This document shows, in pieces, positions 46,221 to 57,006 of a stretch of 64,000 nucleotides of DNA. Position 1 is the stretch's first letter; each line of letters starts with the position of its first letter. Position numbers and translations under genes: made by a program. Origin of the DNA: Trachythela sp. YZ-2020 (taxonomy: Eukaryota > Cnidaria > Anthozoa > Malacalcyonacea > Clavulariidae); assembly GCA_016169945.1 (NCBI GenBank), contig JADLSH010000395.1:8646001-8710000 (forward strand), written 5' to 3'. The notes beneath the pieces are model-generated. The model was not told the origin of the DNA, ran no database searches, and saw only the letters and a program-made list of their open reading frames with translations.

Positions 46221-46259
46221 GTACATCAACTTCGAATGAGAAGAAGTCAAAAACACAAG
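46221..46259 (+). CDS. Exon: Ser/Lys-rich tail
   Basis: Bordered by AATACAG| and |GTACAT. Encodes GTSTSNEKKSKTQ, phase 1 in and 1 out. It would only be translated if the TAA at 45845 is read through or is an error. Further 3' exons were not found. Confidence 0.4.
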
Positions 46260-46454
46260 GTACATGTAAATATATTAAATCTCGCCACTACCTAACCTAG
46301 CAATCGTAAATGAAATATACCTGTACGGTATGTTTATAGTCTAAAGTCTGCGGCATCATCTGATTGGTTTGACGTTCTATTCAACCTTTACCAAGTACAA
46401 AGTCAAAAGTAACCCCCAAAACTGAAACCCAGTAAATAAACACTGTTTAACACT

Positions 46455-47286
46455 ATTGACGAAAGAGGACCTTCTCGAAAATAGCCAGTTGACGAAAGAG
46501 GCCCTTCTCGAAAGTAGCCCGTTGACGAAAGAGGCCCTTCTCGAAAGTAGCCGTTGACGAAAGAGGCCCTTCTCGAAAGTAGCCAGTTGACGAAAGAGGC
46601 CCTTCTCGAAAGTAGCCAGTTGATGAAAGAGGCCCTTCTCGAAAGTAGCCCGTTGACGAAAGAAGCCCTTCTCGAAAGTAGCCAGTTGACGAAAGATGCC
46701 CTTCTCGAAAGTAGCCCGTTGACGAAAGAGGCCCTTCTCGAAAGTAGCCAGTTGACAAAAGAGGCCCTTCTCGAAAGTAGCCAGTTGACGAAAGAGGCCC
46801 TTCTCGAAAGTAGCCAGTTGACGAAAGAGGCCCTTCTCGAAAGTAGCCCGTTGAGGAAAGTAGCCCGTTCTCGAAAGTAGCCAGTTGACGAAAGAGGCCC
46901 TTCTCGAAAGTAGCCCGTTGACGAAAGAGGCCGTTCTCGAAAGTAGCCCGTTGACGAAAGAGGCCGTTCTCGAAAGTAGCCCGTTGACGAAAGAGGCCGT
47001 TCTCGAAAGTAGCCCGTTGACGAAAGAGGCCCTTCTTGAAAGTAGCCCGTTGACGAAAGAGGCCCTTCTCGAAAGTAGCCCGTTGACGAAAGAGGCCCTT
47101 CTCGAAAGTAGCCCGTTGACGAAAGAGGCCCTTCTCGAAAGTAGCCCGTTGACGAAAGAGGCCCTTCTCGAAAGTAGCCCGTTGACGAAAGAGGCCCTTC
47201 TCGAAAGTAGCCCGTTGACTAAAGAGGCCCTTCTCGAAAGTAGCCAGTTGACGAAACAGGCCCTTCTCGAAAGTAGCCCGTTGACG
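46455..47286. repeat. 33-bp minisatellite, about 25 copies
   Basis: The unit begins GTTGACGAAAGAGGCCCTTC and continues TCGAAAGTAGCCC or CCA. Because 33 is divisible by 3, it creates long open frames on both strands (an 11-residue repeat LTKEALLESSP on +, RQRATFEKGLF on -). One unit near 46545 is a base short and shifts the frames. Variants (A/C at the unit end; CCCTTC versus CCGTTC in three consecutive units) show blockwise duplication. GC content is well above the flanks. Confidence 0.95.
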
Positions 47287-48129
47287 TTTAAGTATGTTAG
47301 GCATAGGCAGGCAAGGTCAAATTTTTACGGAGAAATGTCTCGTTTTCATGCACTATTAGAATCTACTTTGAAATGCTATTGTAGTTCAAAATAACAATAA
47401 AAAAGCATTTATACTAACAAATACAGGATGCGTTTGAGTCTTTACAAACATTAAACCAAGTCAGTTTAAGTTTGCTTAAGCCTGATTTCCATTTGTTGTG
47501 TCGGTCGTATGGTATCAAAGTCTCTGCAATCAGATATTTCTGACTTGCATACAGCAATAACAGCAACACATTAACAAGCAAGATCAAAACATTTTATATG
47601 CCCGTACTACATGACTGTGCCATACCAAATGGAAACCGGGCTTAATAATCATGACGCTTCAGACAGTATGACTTAGAAAGGCGTTTAATATACATGTATT
47701 ACCCATATATAGACACATGCTGCATGCACTGTATGTCATTCCCACAATAATTATAGTGTGTTATACAGATGTTAGATCTACTTTCCACGTTTCAATACTG
47801 AAGTCTTAAAGGATATGACACACTGGAAAGCCAGATTAGTACGAGTATACGATATTTGCATGCTTACGATCGAGTCGGTTTTCTTTGATATACCGCGGGC
47901 TGTGTATCACATGCAGCCCGTGAATGATAATTAGGTGAATAATGAATTAAGATAAAAACTTGACAATTGGTCGTTCAATGTCGACAAAACAAGAAAATAC
48001 TGTTAGAAAACGTCCTAGATCGTAAAATAAGACAGATAAAGCCCTCGAAAGTCTGGATTTATGTCATATCTGGATTTACAGTCAAAGCGGGCCTGTATAT
48101 GACATGATCCCTCCTTCTCGGGCTTTATT
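47287..48129. other. Non-coding interval with small inverted-repeat elements
   Basis: One element at about 47476-47645 (TTAAGCCTGATTTCCATTTG and inverted AAATGGAAACCGGGCTTAA). A short hairpin at 47893-47930 (GCGGGCTG / CAGCCCGT). Another inverted pair at 48036-48129 (ATAAAGCCCTCGA... / ...CTCGGGCTTTAT). No gene. Confidence 0.6.
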
Positions 48130-49190
48130 TCTTACACGCTTGCCACGCTGTTATCGTCGAGGTACTGGAAATCCACGATGGAGGTTTCATCGTTTTAGTC
48201 TTGGAACTCAACCAGCTCAGGTTGAAAACTTTCCCATCTGTTCAGTAAACAATGTTGATAGGTGATATACTGTCAAAGGCATTATCGCATTGGTTAGTTT
48301 GGTTGGTGTTGTTCGCGGCACTTTTTCTACAGTTGCCGGAGCGTGAAACTCATGCCTATCGTTCCTCGAGGTGTTCGAAAGCCACTTTGGTTCTCGGGAG
48401 GATGGGTTTTGCAATTGGCTTGGGATGGTTGTTGGCGACGCTGCCCAGAACCTTTCCTGCGATTAACAGTAATGAAATCCCACGGTAGAGCTCCTTAGTC
48501 GGAATCGTCTCCCTTTCGTTTGTAGATGGTGACGTCTTTCAAGTCGGTAGGGATATCCTCTTGCATCCAGATCTTGACTATGAGCTGGTGTAGGTTTTGC
48601 TAAAGCGGAGGCCCTCCTGCTTTACAAATTTCGGCAGGGATGTGGTCGAGGCTTTGTTGGTTTCCAGCGCTTTATGGCAAGGTAGTTCTCTTCGAGGCTA
48701 GGGGCTCGACTGAGATCGTCGATGGTCTCTTGACTGGGCAGATGACCAAGCACATCTTCGTTGATCGTCAGATTGATGTTTAAAAGTTCTTCAAAATATT
48801 CTTCCATCTTGCACTCAGTTCATGTTTTTCGGCACAGTCGAATTATTGTGTAGAGGCGCTTGTCCTTGGTCAGAGGGAGTAGATGGCTTGGTGGCATTGA
48901 AGAAGCCTCCGCTATCATTTCTATTGGCAAGCGCTCAGATCTCGGCCACTATATTGAGCCACCATTGATTCTTCAGTTTGCAGGTTTCTCTCTGTAGGGT
49001 CGCCTGTGACGTTTCTTCTCTCTCTCGACTGAGTTTGGGTCTTTTTTAAGTTCAAAAAATGCTTTTCGCCATTTGGTTTACCGGTTGTTTTCACATTTCG
49101 GCATTTTGGTCGTTCTAGTCCAACAGTCTTTATGTTTCTTCTTCTGATGGCCGAGTGATTGTTGGCAGGTCGTTGTTATCGTTAGTTTGG
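48130..49190 (-). pseudogene. Degenerate LINE (endonuclease-RT linker and RT)
   Basis: Reading the - strand: QWWLNIVAEI and ND..GFFNATK-type linker residues, MEEYFEELLNIN (48807 down), DLSRAPSLEENYLAIKRWKP, then WMQEDIPTDLKDVTIYKRKG, LYRGISLLLIAGKVLGSVAN, and finally a palm box FQYLDDNSVAS near 48150. Stops, frame changes and internal losses are frequent, so it is old. The motif style (DLKDV..IYKRKGD, YRGISLL) differs from the CR1/L2-like copies in this window, so it belongs to another LINE clade. Confidence 0.7.
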
Positions 49191-49533
49191 TCTTATATAT
49201 AGCAAAAAACAGTGTAGTTTGGCGATACGAGTGTCAATATCTACGATTTCAAGGATTATTTAGTATATTCCGTTTGCATGGGCCACTGGCCACTAACTGC
49301 CTTTTATAACGAGTTCTATAACATTGCTAGCTATGACTCTTGTAAGTTTAAATTTTGTTCTATTGAATGCATTATATTGATTAATGCTTTTTCGAACCTA
49401 GTGTATAATTGCAAACTGAGCGGTTCATGAACGAGGGACGGCCGCAGACGCCAGTCTTCAAATACTTGAATTTACGTCTATGCTCAGTAGGCTAGAACGG
49501 GACACGCCAAGTAACAAAGCGAGATATTAATAG

Positions 49534-49911
49534 TAGTCTAGGACCTGTATAGGAGTTTGTATGCGTTTCATTTAGCACAGGCAATCTCAACTGTTTTAGG
49601 GTAAAATGACCATGGCGGTCATTTTCTTGTAAAATATTATACTTAGACAAATTTTTCCTTCCAATAACTACCCCTAATAGCAACCTTCTAAACACTATAA
49701 GCACTTCAGAAAGGCTGTCACTTCTGCTTTTCGGAAGTTAGAGCTATGTCGGCACTGCTGTTTCAGGGCGGGTCATTTTCAGGACTTTCGTCCCGGATTC
49801 AGGTTTTTGCACACATGCCAGGTTGACCGCCATGGTCATTTTACCCTAAAACAGTTGAGATTGCCTGTGCTAAATGAAACGCATACAAACTCCTATACAG
49901 GTCCTAGACTA
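49534..49911. mobile_element. Fold-back miniature element (~378 bp)
   Basis: Arms of about 88 bases, TAGTCTAGGACCTGTATAGG... and its inverted copy ending CCTATACAGGTCCTAGACTA, nearly perfect over their length, with about 200 bases between. TAGTCTA at the tips. Confidence 0.85.
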
Positions 49912-52337
49912 TAGTAATCATTAGCACTAATCACCAGAAGAAATGGTTAAGGTCCATTCCAATGAAACCAACATTGTTGGTTAAACAAGCATCATATGTT
50001 GATGCATGTTTAATGTTTAACATGCATCTGTAATGTTAGCTGATGTTAGAAAATGATCGGGTTTGACCTTGTATAAAGTTTCCATCTAAATTGTGCAACA
50101 TCTACGATATTGGCGTCGTTTGAACGGAACTGACAATGTGAGATGTAGCAAAGTGTTATACTAGTTCATTTATTTCTTACAACATGTATTTTAATCCTGT
50201 TTTCATTCTGACTAAAGATGTAACGTATCGTATCATTTTGGATATCAAAATAGCTAGCCCTCTTCTAAAAATGTAGTAAAAATGATACGGTAGTATGGAA
50301 CGTTTATATATAGACTGCATAGAAGGCGTTTGCTGCATGCTGCACGAAATATCGCTCGCCTAGGTTCTCCAGCCCGTAGCATACTCTAATATACAGGCTA
50401 GTTTAAAAAAAATGGTTGAATGAAAAATAAGTTTTTATACATATTTACATGTTATACATATTTACATGTTTACATATATACATATTTACATATTTATACC
50501 TTTTTATACATGTATACATATTTATAATATTATTTTACATATTTAGTTCATACTGTAATCTTTGTAACGTTACAAACTTCAGATAATTAAATGAAGAAAT
50601 TTTTTATACGGTATTGTTTGAAAAAGAATCATGAAAACAAATAAATATAAATTATAACTGGAAAGAGGTTTGTGTCCTTTACTGTTCAGTATTATTAAAG
50701 CTGTTGAATCTTACTGTGTCTGTACTATTCTGATCCTGAGAGATGGCACAAAATTACACAATGAAACTATTTGCAGCAATAATCGTACAAGCGGCCAATA
50801 TATCAGCTTCGCCTGTATATTATATTCTAAAAGGGTATTCACATCTATTATCATTTATGTGAATTCACAGCTGACATGACATCAGATTTTGTCGGGAAAT
50901 TAGTAGAATGGGTCGGGGGAGAAACATGATTGTGCTTTTATAGTGAATACAAAAGCGATCAGTGATAAAAATAAACCAATCAGATGGATTTAATCAAAAC
51001 AAACTATAAACAAAATATAGAAATCACATCACAAAATATGTTTATATCATATAAGGAGCAGTAAACAAAGATAACAAAGCAAGAAAGACAGAAAATAAGG
51101 AACGAAATATGGCAGGCATATGTATGAACAGTTAGGAGTTAAATGTATAAGAGAGGCGCTCATTAATGCCGAGAGGATGCATGGTGCCAAGTTGGGAAAT
51201 GGGACGCATTTCTTGGTTTTACTGTCGTTCCAATTGAAGGTGTTCCTAAAATATTGCATCAATTCAGTACCTAGAGTCATAGTCCCTTTAATACAGTGTC
51301 TGGAAACGCGGTAAACTTGAAAGATTATAGCCATGTACGTGGTCAATGTTGAGGGTGTTCTTTGTTTTACAAATGTTAATATTCAGCTGCAGGTGATTTT
51401 ATTGGCTGCTTCCTTCATTATGCTGAAAGAACAATGTGTTTACAGAGCGTGAAGGTGCACAAACATGAACAAAAATATAAAACAAAAGCTCTTACGTTTA
51501 TAAAACAACATGGGCGGGACCTACAAACTTGTATAACAATAACTCCAAACGTGTGCGTTTGAAATATTCAGTATTCAGTAAATATTTAACATAAAACAGT
51601 AAATACCTATATGAAATTGAAAATTCACTTTTATTTGCGTTGGTATGAACAGTTCCAAGCGGTAGCTGTGTCGCCATATCGACAGTTGTAAATTGTATCT
51701 TGCTTTTGTAAAAACCCGTTATAGTAGTCGTTACAAAAATATTCAAAAAAAAGTTTAAGAACGAACTTTATCTGAGCCTCAGTTTTAAATTGGTTTCTGT
51801 ATTTTTTTTCCACATAGACCAGAATATAAGACGTTACATTTTTATTTTACAAAAAACGAAGTTATTACATTAATAATTAAACGTGTAGGTGTTGGTGAGG
51901 TGGGCCAGTGGAGTTGGTTGTGTTAACCCAAAGAGTTGGGTACACATATTTTAAGGTATACTGTAAACGATTTCTGATTGAGATATAATTTATACATTGT
52001 GTTTTATATTTTGTTGTTGTCTATAGATACAGTTGTTCAAATGGTATTCCCAAACAATGCAGAAAGAATGGAGGTTTTATTTGGCTTATGGTAAAGTACT
52101 AAAGTGTATACTTGCATTATTTTGTATACTATTTAATGTTCACTGTTCATATTTCACTCGCAATGATATCAGACAGTGTTGTGATTCGCAAAACTGAAAT
52201 GTCCCATATTGCATATTTAATATAGTTTTTGTTTCATGAGTACAGTACTTATATGAAGGATTAAAATGTCTGCAATGTTTTGAACAAATGTTGTCCATGA
52301 CTTAGCCTGCGGGCAGTCCAGTGACATCTCAACGAGG

Positions 52338-52513
52338 TAAAGGCTGATTTCCATTCAGTGCAAAATGTCGGGCGATCTACCTTTTGAGATCGTTTTCTTT
52401 TGAATTATGAGCCCTCAACTGGAACGAATCCGATCGAGGGCTCATAATTCAAAATAAAACGATCGGAAAAGGTCGATCGCGCGACATTTTGCACTGAATG
52501 GATATCAGCCTTA
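52338..52513. mobile_element. Hairpin miniature element (~176 bp)
   Basis: TAAAGGCTGATTTCCATTCA and the inverted TGAATGGATATCAGCCTTAA end it. Inner arms pair GAGCCCTC...GATCG. A related single arm begins at about 52710. The GCCTGATTTCCATT words also occur at 47476, so this is a family. Confidence 0.8.
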
Positions 52514-52972
52514 AGGGACTGCAAAACAATCGAGCTGAAGCAAGCGACGTTTTTCTCATTGTGTTTGTATCAGTTTGTGGTAATCTTCAACACATATGAC
52601 AAAACATAAGATTTTTGCTTCGTTACACGAGCGTTATTACGCAAAATGCCGCCAAAATGAGATATACCAATTTTCGGGTGACGTCCGTGTTGACAAAAAC
52701 GTCGCTTGCTTAAAGGCTGATTTCCATTCAGTGCAAAATGTCACGCGATCGACCTTTTACGATTTTAATCTGGTTTTAATCTGGCTACGCCAAAGAATGC
52801 GGGAGTGAGATTGTTTACAAAATTTATGCATATTTATTACAATATTATATTGATTCGGTTCATACAGAGTGCAAGGTCGCAATATACGGTCAATATGTTC
52901 GAGCGGGTGTGTGTAAATCGCTAAAATGATTATGTGTTTCAAAGCGTTCGTATAAAATCTTATTCCTGAGTT

Positions 52973-53600
52973 AATAATAATAATAATACACAAGATTTCT
53001 ATAGCGCTAAATCTGTAGTACTCTAAAGCGCTTCACATAGGAGGATAAAATATGTGGTGTTAAAAATTACACTAAAGTCACAAACCTAGAATTACTATTT
53101 AGTTATAGGCAAGTTTAAAAAGAAATGTTTTCAAATGTTTTTTAAAAATATTAAAATTGGTCTCTAATCTTAAATCGTCCGGCAAACTGTTCCACAATGT
53201 AGGGGCCGATCGTCTGAAACTTCGTTCACCTTGTGTCTTTTTCCAGACATTAGGGACAACCAAAAGGTTTTTATTATCAGATCTAGTTCCCTTGTTTTGA
53301 CGTTTTACCAGGAATTCAGTTAAATACACTGGTGGAGTTCCTTGAAGGCACATAAATACAAGTAAGAGGATCTTGTATGCAATCCTTTGCCTCACTGGTA
53401 ACCAGTGGAGTCTTTTCAATACATGTGTAATGTGATCATACTTTTTCGTTCCGGTTATTAATCTTGCCGCCATCTTCTGGACACTATATAAACTATTCAG
53501 ATCGCAATCTGGAAGTCCATATAAGATGGCATTGCAATAGTCAAGCTTGGAGGTAACCATGCTGTGTACCATAACCTTCGCTGCATCTTCAGTAATACAT
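52973..53600 (-). pseudogene. CR1/L2-like LINE 3' part, left of the BEL insertion
   Basis: The frame 53099-53572 reads TSKLDYCNAILYGLP, SVQKMAARLITGTKKYDHIT, LKRLHWLPVRQRIAYKILLL, GTPPVYLTEFL and APTLWNSLPDDLR, the thumb and C-terminal end of a LINE reverse transcriptase. The 3' end is a (TAA/TTA)n tail at 52973-52990 with AGCGCT words before it. The frame continues leftward-to-rightward into the target duplication at 53596-53600 and resumes at 58494. Confidence 0.85.
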
Positions 53601-53785
53601 TGTATAATATTTGACTAATCTTCTGTCTTTTGTATCAATTTATTTCTATATTTTACGCTTATGTTTACACCGAACTCCCATAACAACTCCTCTTATTTAT
53701 AAAATGTCAATTTCATGCTATTAGTGTCATTACTATTAATATCAATGAATGTCAATACTTCCGGTTAAATTAATGTTTATCTACA
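53601..53785 (-). repeat. BEL/Pao 3' LTR
   Basis: 185 bp, one mismatch to 58309-58493. TACAT precedes it. A C-rich + strand tract (CTCCCCCCTTG at 53786-53796) is the complement of the purine tract expected next to a 3' LTR. Confidence 0.92.
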
Positions 53786-53805
53786 CTCCCCCCTTGACCA
53801 TTGCG

Positions 53806-54657
53806 TCAGCGTTGGTCAAAGTCTGCGAACAGTACCTGCCTTGATAGCTGCCTTTCGTCTAGCTGGTTTCGATGATTCAATTGTTTCATTCCTTCGCATA
53901 ATTCCTGCTTATCATCAATTACGTTATTCACTTCCAATGGACACAGTCTTTGAACTGGTCTTCGTAGGGTCGTATGAGATCCCTTCTTTGTCACTGTTCT
54001 TAGCACAGCTCCTCTTGTTTCTCCATCCCTACTTTTCATCAACTCTTTAATTTCTGCAAGTCTCCATTTCGATCTCGGTAGTCCATCATCCTTTATCAAT
54101 ACAACATCTCCTAATTGAATTCTTCTCTTTGATTTGATAAATCCACTGTTGTGAAATTCTCTCAAGTCTACCAGATATTCTCTGGACCATCGTTTCCAAA
54201 AGTGTTCTAATAATTTGCATAGATAACGTGATCTACGTTCAAATGTTGCTTCCAAACTTTCGTCATCACTAAGGTGTCCTTCACCTGGTAATGTGGCAAG
54301 TCGTCTCCCAATGATCAGGTGGGAAGGAGTTAATGGTTCTTCAGTAAGATCTGAATAGATATAAGTAATAGGTCGCGAATTCAAAATTCCTTCGACTTCG
54401 GTCAGTACTGTCATGAATTCCTCATAACTCAGTTGAGCTCGTCCTAGAACTTTGCGTAAACTTTGCTTGACAAGTTTAACCATTCGCTCATAGTAGCCAC
54501 CCCACCACGGCGCTTTCTCAAGAATAAATTTCCAGGTGATACCCATATTCTCTGCGAATTGTCGTAAATTTTGTCCTTCAAATAGTTTGACCAGTTCTTT
54601 GTTCGCTCGTTTGACAGTTTTTGCGTTGTCCGATGTTATCGTGGCCGGTGTACCTCA
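53806..54657 (-). pseudogene. BEL/Pao pol, integrase C-terminal half
   Basis: From the TGA at 54655-54657 to the stop at 53806: PWWGGYYERMVKLVKQSLRK, with the last catalytic Glu region, then ILNSRPITY, LTPSHLIIGRRLATLP and a basic C-terminal segment (GDVVLIKDDGLPRSKWRLAE). It is in the same frame as the upstream pol, so the TGA is the only interruption here. The context on both sides suggests a CGA-to-TGA change. Confidence 0.9.
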
Positions 54658-57006
54658 TCTTGCGCTGAACCTCCTTAGACATCGAATGAAAGCTTCGGTA
54701 GAGAGGTCAGGCGTCAATTCTAAGTGACTTGCTCTAGATGTCGCACACGTAAACAGACAGATGTAGGCTTTCTTCATATTCTTTTCGTGACCGTTCATTT
54801 CCTTTACATAAACTGGACCAGCGAAATCTATGAACACTAAAGCTGTAACTCTGAGTAATTTTGTAAGGTCACTAAACCGGGTAATGTCAATAATCTTTGA
54901 CAGGTTGATGTTCTTGACAGACGTGGTTTCTTTAACCAGGTTCGTAGCTGTAGTGGTCGACGTTGCTTTAACTCGTAGTTCCTTTAGACATTCTTCTGAC
55001 GGATCTTCGGTTTCTTTTATCTTCTCTGACATTGGATAACTCTGTGGTGACTCCTTTAACCATGTAGGACCGTTCCACCACAAGTCGTTGTTTACAAGTT
55101 CTGTTGGTAGACATCCTCTGGAACCAATGTCTGCTGGATTGGTCTTTCCTGCGTAATGTCGCCAGTTTTTTGCGTTTGTCAGTTTCAGGATTTCATCGAT
55201 TCTATTCTGAACAAATTGCTTGAATTCTCTATTTGATTGAATCCAATAGTAGACCGTGATGCTATCTGTCCAACAGAAAATCTTTTCGATGTTAATGACT
55301 CCACTGAGCGCTTCCTTTACTGTGGTAATCAGACGTGCAAGAATGAGTGCAGCGATCAGTTCAAGTCTTGGTATCATCATAGGTGTCAAGGGTGCTACTC
55401 TGCTCTTTGAAGCCACAAGACTTGTCACGTAGCCGTCCTCAGTTTCTACGCACAGATAAACCACCGCACAATAAGCTCCTTTTGACGCGTCGCCAAATCC
55501 ATGAAGAGTGACTGATTCTATTCTCTTCGTCGTAGTTGGGAAGTAATAACGTTGAATATCAATATGGTCAACTTTCTCTGCATCATCCAGCCATTTTCGA
55601 AGGGTTTTGGTACTTGATTGGGAAATGATATTGTCCCAGTCATATTTCTTGGCACACAGATCTTGCAGTAGCATGCGAAGTTGCACTGTCACTGGCGAAA
55701 TAAAGCCTAAAGGATCAAACAATTTGGCAGTAACTTTCAAAACGTTCCGTTTTGTTGGTTCAAGACTCTTTCCAAGATTAGAGATCTTGTTCAGTTTCAA
55801 GGTGAATGTATCGCTTTCCAGGTTCCAGTTAAGTCCCAAGACCTTGTGCTCCGTAGCAGGGTCGATTTCATCCAGAGCACCTACCGTGGTTTTGGCATAC
55901 GATTCGTCTCCCTCTGCAGCGATATCAGTTCTTTTTACTTCTCTTTTTTCTCTATCCTTGGTAATTTTCTCGATGACTGCTTTGTTGTTCGATGCCCATT
56001 TTCGCAACTTGAAACTTCCTGAAGCAAAACATTTGTTGGTTTCACGATACAGTTCATACGCTCGACTTTCATCTTCTTCGCCTGATGTCCAGTCATCCAC
56101 GTACAAAGCATCTAACAGGGCTTTAGCTAAAGCTGGATCCTTAACGTAATGTTCAGATACGTGATGCTGCAACGTAGCATTTAAGAGGAAAGGGGAACAG
56201 TTCATTCCAAAAATAACTCTGGCAAATCGATAAACTTCGACATTTGGGTCTTCGCTGTTGATGTCGTCCAGCCATAGGAATCGCATCAGATCTCTTTGCT
56301 TCTCGTCAATAGCTATGTTCAAAAAAGCCTTTTCTATATCGGCCACTAGTCCTACTTTGTTTCGTCTGAAGCGTAGTAGTATGTCAAAGATTCCGGCTGT
56401 TAGAGACGGGCCGGTATAAGTGCAGTCGTTCAAAGAAGGATAACTCTTTCTGACCTTCGCACTGGCATCGAAAACCACTCGAGTCTTCGTGGTTAATGCG
56501 TCTTTTCTGATGACCGCTTGATGTGGTAAATAATGTGTCTGACCGACTTGTTGTTCTTGCAACTCTTCAACTCTTTCAACTATTCCTTTGTGAAGCTGTT
56601 CCTCGATAATTCCGTTGTACTCTTGAAGGATTGGTGGGTCTTTACGCAGACGTTTAACTAAGGTATTCAATCTCGCTAAGCTCAGGTCATAGTTGTCTGG
56701 TAAAAGCTCATGCTGTTCCTTTAATGGTAAACTAACAGAGTATCTTCCTTCTTGAAAGGTGACGTTCTTCAAAAACGATTCGTGTACTGTTTCTTTATCT
56801 CGTATACCAATGGACTCGATATCCCACAATTGGTGAAGTAATTCTTCTGCTGCGGGCTTCTCTTGGTAATCTCCTGCGATCTTTAGAACATGTGCTGAAA
56901 CAAAATTTACGTTTTTGTTTCTTCGTAGCTGAAATTGGACCCGATAGTACCCATCCGAGACTGGTTTTGCTCGCCACTGGACCAATCTCCTTCTCTTCTC
57001 TTGCAA
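54655..57006 (-). pseudogene. BEL/Pao pol: reverse transcriptase, RNase H, start of integrase core
   Basis: The frame is open from about 57006, but true homology begins near 56890 (HQLWDIESIGIRD). Reverse transcriptase: HQAVIRKDALTTKTRVVFDA, GLVADIEKAFLNIAI, VIFGMNCSPFLLNATLQHH and catalytic LYVDDWTSG. RNase H-like: LHGFGDASKGAYCAVVYL, PRLELIAALILARL, FCWTDSITVYYWI and NPADIGSRG. Then LLRVTA jumps directly to VFIDFAGPVYVKE, so the zinc-binding N terminus of integrase is deleted. Integrase core residues continue to the TGA at 54655. Confidence 0.92.

Larger units (their letters stand above)
36960..46259 (+). pseudogene. Multi-exon zinc-finger / tyrosine-recombinase-like gene, probably decayed
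   Basis: Ten exons with canonical AG/GT borders join without a phase conflict: 36960-37011, 38048-38085, 38202-38283, 40365-40405, 41066-41123, 42573-43683, 44045-44162, 45091-45509, 45822-45872 and 46221-46259. The product has an acidic then Lys-rich leader, Cys/His metal-binding motifs, a long helical middle, and a C-terminal block with RKYVATVS, then MGHDIHVHKEFYRL. These match the Arg, Gly-His and nucleophile Tyr elements of the tyrosine recombinase/integrase fold. I recall similar large gene families in fish and cnidarians, with Crypton-type recombinases as plausible relatives (inference). Defects: one frame change in exon six, four alternating ones in exon eight, and a TAA in exon nine. 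Both ends of the gene are unknown. Confidence 0.65.
49191..52970. other. Non-coding interval
   Basis: Holds two hairpin elements (separate entries), a low-complexity TACATATTTA tract at about 50440-50545, and a half copy of the 52338 element at 52710-52770. AAGCAAGCGACGTTTTT (52540) and its complement (52696) add a further inverted pair. No gene recognised. Confidence 0.5.

Noticed and set aside
46455..47286. CRISPR-like array
   Set aside because: Units are contiguous and near-identical with no unique spacers, so it is a minisatellite in a eukaryotic genome.
46453..47394. Long repetitive reading frames on both strands (283 and 169 codons)
   Set aside because: They are produced by the 33-bp minisatellite, whose unit is divisible by three; no start context, splice sites or non-repeat domain supports a protein.
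49492..49704. 70-codon - strand frame
   Set aside because: Runs through the left arm of the fold-back element at 49534-49911.
55607..56149. 180-codon + strand frame
   Set aside because: Antisense shadow of the BEL/Pao reverse transcriptase.
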